From contig CAYGAW010000153.1 in the NCBI GenBank assembly GCA_964347945.1, positions 1 through 17,019 on the forward strand: a DNA stretch of 17,019 nucleotides, given 5' to 3'. Shown here in pieces: positions 13,578 through 17,019 of this stretch. Source of the stretch: CAYGAW01 sp964347945 (GTDB lineage: Bacteria; Chloroflexota; Anaerolineae; UBA7937; B3-Chlor). The notes beneath the pieces are model-generated. The model searched no databases, was not told the origin of the DNA, and saw nothing but the letters and a program-made list of their open reading frames with translations. Position numbers and translations under genes: made by a program. The stretch's first letter is position 1; each line of letters starts with the position of its first letter.

Positions 13578-15886
13578 CCCTGCGCCCTGACGGTCCGACC
13601 GGGCTCCAAGACCAGTCTCTGGCCATAGATCTCCAGGTCCACCGCTCGTTCGCCCTCAAGCATGGAAGCCTCTGTCTCGCTCTCTGATATGGCGAATTCG
13701 ATCAGACTCCCCCTGAACCATGTGCGAAATCCAATGCTTCTCCAAGATTCGTGCAGAGTGGGATTGATGCTCAGCGTATCACTCTTCACCCTTAGCCCAA
13801 CAAAGCCATGGATCATGATCTGCCAAGCCCCGCCCAATGTTGCCGCGTGTACTCCAAGTTTCGTGTTGCCGTATATGTCCTCCAGATCACCGCTTGACGC
13901 ATGGTGCAGATACTTGTATGCCTTCTCCACGTCGCCGAGTTCAACGGCGAGTGTTCCGTAGGGGATGACGCTAAGAGAGGACTTGTGCGTGGTCCTTGGC
14001 TCATAGTAGTCGAAGTTCACCCGCTTGGCCTCCAAAGAAAACTCATCCGACAAGAGATACAGTAACAGGACTACGTCCGCCTGCTTTATCAGTTGGGTCT
14101 CCGCTACGTCCGCCAGAGCGACTTCGGAAGGCCAGGCTGGCATTCCGTGCTCATCCCACCCCCGTATGATGATTTCCTTCCTCTGATAGTAACCTTCGAA
14201 CTCCTCAATCAGCCCGTCAGCACCCACGAGGAACAGAAGGCCATCTGCCACCTCTCTCCATCTGTCAACCTCCTTGGCCGTCAGACCGATCTTCTGGGCC
14301 AGGGCCTGAAGTTCACCAAGATGCGTTCTCCCCAACCGATCGTAGAGCTCACTGGCATATCTCAAAGTCCATCTGGTCATGGCGTTGGTGTAGGAGTTGT
14401 TGTCCACACCTTCCTGGAATTCGTTGGGCCCGATAACCTGCTTGATCTCATAGGCCTTGGTCTCACCGTTGTAGACCACCCGTGACTCCCAGAACCTGGC
14501 GGTTTCGAACACCATCTCACTACCGTAGTGCAGCAAGAAATCCTCGTCCCCGGTAGTTTGGAAGTAGCGGTAGATAGCATAGACTACGTCACTGGCCACA
14601 TGATGTTCCCGCAGGGAGGTGTACACCGGTAGTACGGTGCCGTCGAAGTTGATCCAGGTCTGGGGCGTCTCGTCCTTGCCGCTCTCGGCTGACTCCCAAG
14701 GCCATAATGCCCCCTTGTAGTTTTGCTTTCGGGCGCACTCGACGGCCTGTGCCAACCGCCGGTATCTGTACATCAGAAAAGCTCTGGCAAGCTCTGGCTG
14801 GGTATGGATGAAGAAGGGAAGCATGAAGATCTCTGTGTCCCAGAATACGTGTCCTCCATACCATTCGCCAGATAGAGCCTTGGGGGCGATGCTAACGTCC
14901 ATGTCCCGCGGTGGGGCTGCGGCCAGCAGGTGATACATATCAAAACGGAGAGCTCTGCGTAGCAGCCTATCCCCAGCTACGTTGATGTCACAAGACTTCC
15001 ACCTCCTGCTCCAGGCCCTGGAGTGATCCCTCGACAATCGCGACACTCCTTTCTGCCGCGCAGCTGTCACCCCTTCCAGGCAGGCGGTCCTGATGTCGCC
15101 TTCGGTCTCACGGGAGGTGTATATGGAGATGTATTGATGGAATTGGTATCGGACCCCCTCTTTCGCAGTGAAGGAACATTCCTTGGTCACCGATTCTTCA
15201 CCCACATGACATAGCATCTTTACGCCGGACGCTGGCTCAGCTCCATCCATCCTGGCAGCTGCCGCCATTCCAATCACTGTGCCCAGGTCGTTGGTTCGGG
15301 CCTCCAAGTAGGACACGCCATCGGCAAGGTCCAGGGCCTGGGTGACGCGATAGTGCTTTATCGGTTCTCCTATGGCCTGCGTCTCGTTTCGGGTCGTGCC
15401 ATCTATGCAGTGTTTGACGACGACATCGACTTCGCCATCCAAGGACCTGAACGAAATGCCAAGTACGCCTACGTGCATATCGCTGAGGCTGAAGAAGCGT
15501 CTGGACTCATACTCATATTCTCTTCCAGCATGCATGAAAACCGTGCGTCTCAGCAGCACCGCCCTCTTCATGTCCAGTACTCTGTGGTGTTCCACAACCT
15601 CCATCTCTCTTATGGACAGCTTCCTACCGTCCACGTAGACCTTCATAACGAGGGGATTCGGTACATTGACGATGACAAAGGACTGGGCACCACTCCGATC
15701 GTATACCCCCGCAATGTATGTGGCTGGGTACGCCTGCTCGTAGGCCTCTTCCAGAAAACCCCTTGACCCAAGGTATCCATTCCCCAGACTGAAAAGCGCC
15801 TCCTGGTACTGCATTTTATCTCTATGGATCCAGTGTTCAGATACCCTCCAGTCGTTGCTCGAAAGTCTTCTCAGAAAGGTGCCCAT
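13574..15886 (-). CDS. GH65 family glycoside phosphorylase (maltose/kojibiose/trehalose phosphorylase type)
   Basis: A full-length 770-residue GH65 enzyme: N-terminal beta-sandwich (about 10-260), helical linker, (alpha/alpha)6 barrel (about 310-690) and small C-terminal beta domain. Signature segments are GGHVFWDTEIFMLPF (344-358), LWPWESAESG (394-403), IGPNEFQEGVDNNSYTNAM (485-503) with the general acid Glu489, KQADVV (601-606) binding the glucose unit, and THKSSLS (633-639) in the phosphate loop. It should cleave an alpha-linked glucose disaccharide with inorganic phosphate, by inversion, to beta-glucose-1-phosphate and a free sugar. The exact linkage cannot be told. No signal peptide is present, so it is cytoplasmic. 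ATG 15886 has GAGGT seven bases upstream, and the gene starts 5 bp after the GT4 stop. It shares 4 bp with the HAD gene, so the three are one operon. Confidence 0.93.
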   Translation of the reverse strand: MGTFLRRLSSNDWRVSEHWIHRDKMQYQEALFSLGNGYLGSRGFLEEAYEQAYPATYIAGVYDRSGAQSFVIVNVPNPLVMKVYVDGRKLSIREMEVVEHHRVLDMKRAVLLRRTVFMHAGREYEYESRRFFSLSDMHVGVLGISFRSLDGEVDVVVKHCIDGTTRNETQAIGEPIKHYRVTQALDLADGVSYLEARTNDLGTVIGMAAAARMDGAEPASGVKMLCHVGEESVTKECSFTAKEGVRYQFHQYISIYTSRETEGDIRTACLEGVTAARQKGVSRLSRDHSRAWSRRWKSCDINVAGDRLLRRALRFDMYHLLAAAPPRDMDVSIAPKALSGEWYGGHVFWDTEIFMLPFFIHTQPELARAFLMYRYRRLAQAVECARKQNYKGALWPWESAESGKDETPQTWINFDGTVLPVYTSLREHHVASDVVYAIYRYFQTTGDEDFLLHYGSEMVFETARFWESRVVYNGETKAYEIKQVIGPNEFQEGVDNNSYTNAMTRWTLRYASELYDRLGRTHLGELQALAQKIGLTAKEVDRWREVADGLLFLVGADGLIEEFEGYYQRKEIIIRGWDEHGMPAWPSEVALADVAETQLIKQADVVLLLYLLSDEFSLEAKRVNFDYYEPRTTHKSSLSVIPYGTLAVELGDVEKAYKYLHHASSGDLEDIYGNTKLGVHAATLGGAWQIMIHGFVGLRVKSDTLSINPTLHESWRSIGFRTWFRGSLIEFAISESETEASMLEGERAVDLEIYGQRLVLEPGRTVRAQG

Positions 15887-15891
15887 ATGTT

Positions 15892-16971
15892 CTACCTCGT
15901 GTCTACTCCCTCATTGGCTATTACTGTCTCATAGATATGCTCGTAGCCGTCGACCATGGTCTGGGCGGTGAACATCTTCTCCGCGCGCTCACGACACGCC
16001 CGGGAGTCGATCTCATCCACGCGTTGCGCTGCCTCGACAAACTCATCCATGGTCTCCACCACGAAGCCGGTGCCCTCGTGAACAACGATCTCTGGGGCTG
16101 CTCCCCTCCGGAAGGTGACCACGGGAGTGCCACAGGCCATCGCTTCCGTCATGGTGATCCCGAAGGGTTCATCCCACTGTATCGGATAAAGGTATCCTTT
16201 GGCGCGCGAAAAGAGCCGCATCTTCTCCTCCCCCCAATGGGCCAGTTCTCCCACAAACTGGATGTCACTGCTCAGATACGGAATGATATGTTCATCGAAG
16301 TAGGCACGCTCTTCCTTTTCGTGCACTTTTCCGGCCAGTACGAGTCTGGCCCGCAATTCCTTCGCCACCTCACAGGCCAGATGAGGGGCCTTCTCTTCGT
16401 TGAACCTTCCGATGTAGAAGAAGAAGTCCTCCTTTTCCTCGGAATATGGGTACTTGTCAAGAAGTATGCCATTGTACACGGTGCCAGCGTAGTTCAGCCC
16501 CGGAAGACACCGCTGGTGATAATCGCTAATGGTGACGAAATGGACCCGCTCGTACCCTTCGAAGACCTGTGTGAAGATCCGATAGAACCGCACGTTCTCT
16601 TCGTCAAAGGGACCGTGAACCGTGTGAACCACCGGTCTGTCTATGAACGCAGCCGCGAGGAGACCCTCTTTCCACGTGTGATCGTGTATGATGTCGATCT
16701 CATCATGTGGAATCTCTTCGTAGCAGGCCAGCGCGTGCGTCAGAGCAATGTTGAGGAAGCTCGATGGCGGCGCATCCAGGTAGTCCTTCATCTCACCATC
16801 AAAGATGTTGAGTTGGGATGCCCTGGTCGACGAGCTGCCCACTGTGCATAGGGTTACCTCGTGACCTCTGTCGATCAGTCCCTCCACCAGAAGATGAACG
16901 ACCACCTCGATCCCACCGTACCCTTCTGGAGGTATCTTGAACCACGGTGGTGCGATCATTCCCACTCTCAC
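15892..16971 (-). CDS. GT4 family glycosyltransferase
   Basis: A 359-residue GT-B fold retaining glycosyltransferase. The N-terminal half has the acceptor-side glycine-rich loop (PPEGYGGIEVVVHLLVEGLIDRGHEVTL), an IIHDHTWKEGL segment and VVHTVHGPFDEENVRF. The C-terminal half has FFFYIGRFNEEKAPHLACEVAKEL, RLVLAGKVH and the donor-binding EPFGITMTEAMACGTPVV, an exact E-x7-E motif, then GAAPEIVVHEGTGFVV. The start is GTG 16971 with GGAGG six bases upstream. No signal or membrane segment is seen. It resembles the GT4 enzymes that make glucosides or sugar-containing small molecules rather than trehalose-phosphate synthase. As first gene of the operon with GH65 and a beta-phosphoglucomutase-like protein, it could make the disaccharide or glucoside that GH65 later degrades; the donor and acceptor are not determined. 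Confidence 0.9.
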   Translation of the reverse strand: MRVGMIAPPWFKIPPEGYGGIEVVVHLLVEGLIDRGHEVTLCTVGSSSTRASQLNIFDGEMKDYLDAPPSSFLNIALTHALACYEEIPHDEIDIIHDHTWKEGLLAAAFIDRPVVHTVHGPFDEENVRFYRIFTQVFEGYERVHFVTISDYHQRCLPGLNYAGTVYNGILLDKYPYSEEKEDFFFYIGRFNEEKAPHLACEVAKELRARLVLAGKVHEKEERAYFDEHIIPYLSSDIQFVGELAHWGEEKMRLFSRAKGYLYPIQWDEPFGITMTEAMACGTPVVTFRRGAAPEIVVHEGTGFVVETMDEFVEAAQRVDEIDSRACRERAEKMFTAQTMVDGYEHIYETVIANEGVDTR

Positions 16972-17019
16972 GTTGTGCCTCCATCTATCATGGTATGATC
17001 AGCAGCGTCTTCTCTCCAC

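Noticed and set aside
15937..16851. A 304-codon plus-strand frame
   Set aside because: It is the antisense of the GT4 gene, which has an intact E-x7-E motif and a proper start site.

Overview
The window is a compact stretch of roughly 60% GC bacterial DNA in which every convincing gene (15, one of them partial) lies on the minus strand, so the biological reading direction is from 17019 down to 1. Several secreted proteins carry a lipobox cysteine followed by Thr/Pro-rich linkers, there is a 'choice-of-anchor Q' type beta-helix protein, and the enzyme mix includes DUF885 peptidase-like proteins, a non-pyrrolysine MttB homologue and GH65. This mix is typical of uncultured Chloroflexota (Anaerolineae-like) genomes. 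The assignment is an inference from style and families, not from a marker gene. No rRNA, tRNA, CRISPR array, insertion sequence or phage gene was seen.

Layout in transcription order. (1) 16971-12804: a tight carbohydrate operon of GT4 glycosyltransferase, GH65 glycoside phosphorylase and HAD beta-phosphoglucomutase-like protein, with a 5 bp gap and then a 4 bp overlap. (2) 12609-12280: a small TfoX_N-like protein. (3) 11985-5581: a cell-surface block made of a formylglycine-generating-enzyme-like lipoprotein lacking the catalytic cysteines, an M1 metallopeptidase lipoprotein, a membrane-anchored beta-helix protein, a small lipoprotein and a nucleoside hydrolase lipoprotein. (4) 5168-3466: an MttB-family methyltransferase and a small two-helix membrane protein. 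(5) 3228-2917: a 103-residue muconolactone-isomerase-like protein. (6) 2780-1725: a double GNAT acetyltransferase. (7) 1673-1: two tandem DUF885 paralogues, the second cut off by the window edge.

Three sigma-70-type promoters with 17 bp spacers and extended -10 elements can be read directly on the minus strand: upstream of mttB, upstream of the 103-residue gene, and at 10945-10973. A fourth, weaker one at 7338-7366 overlaps a perfect inverted repeat.

The most interesting content lies between the genes. The promoter at 10945-10973 feeds a well-formed ribosome binding site and the first 40 codons of an enolase-superfamily (mandelate racemase-like) gene that then stops. Directly after the nucleoside hydrolase lies an orphan C-terminal tail of a second choice-of-anchor-Q protein, matching the end of the intact one 2 kb away. 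These fossils show that the surface-protein block has been rearranged by gene loss and insertion. I did not find a convincing wholly new defence or mobile system. The best candidates for new biology are the GT4-GH65-HAD operon, the orphan MttB gene and the structured leader of the 103-residue gene.
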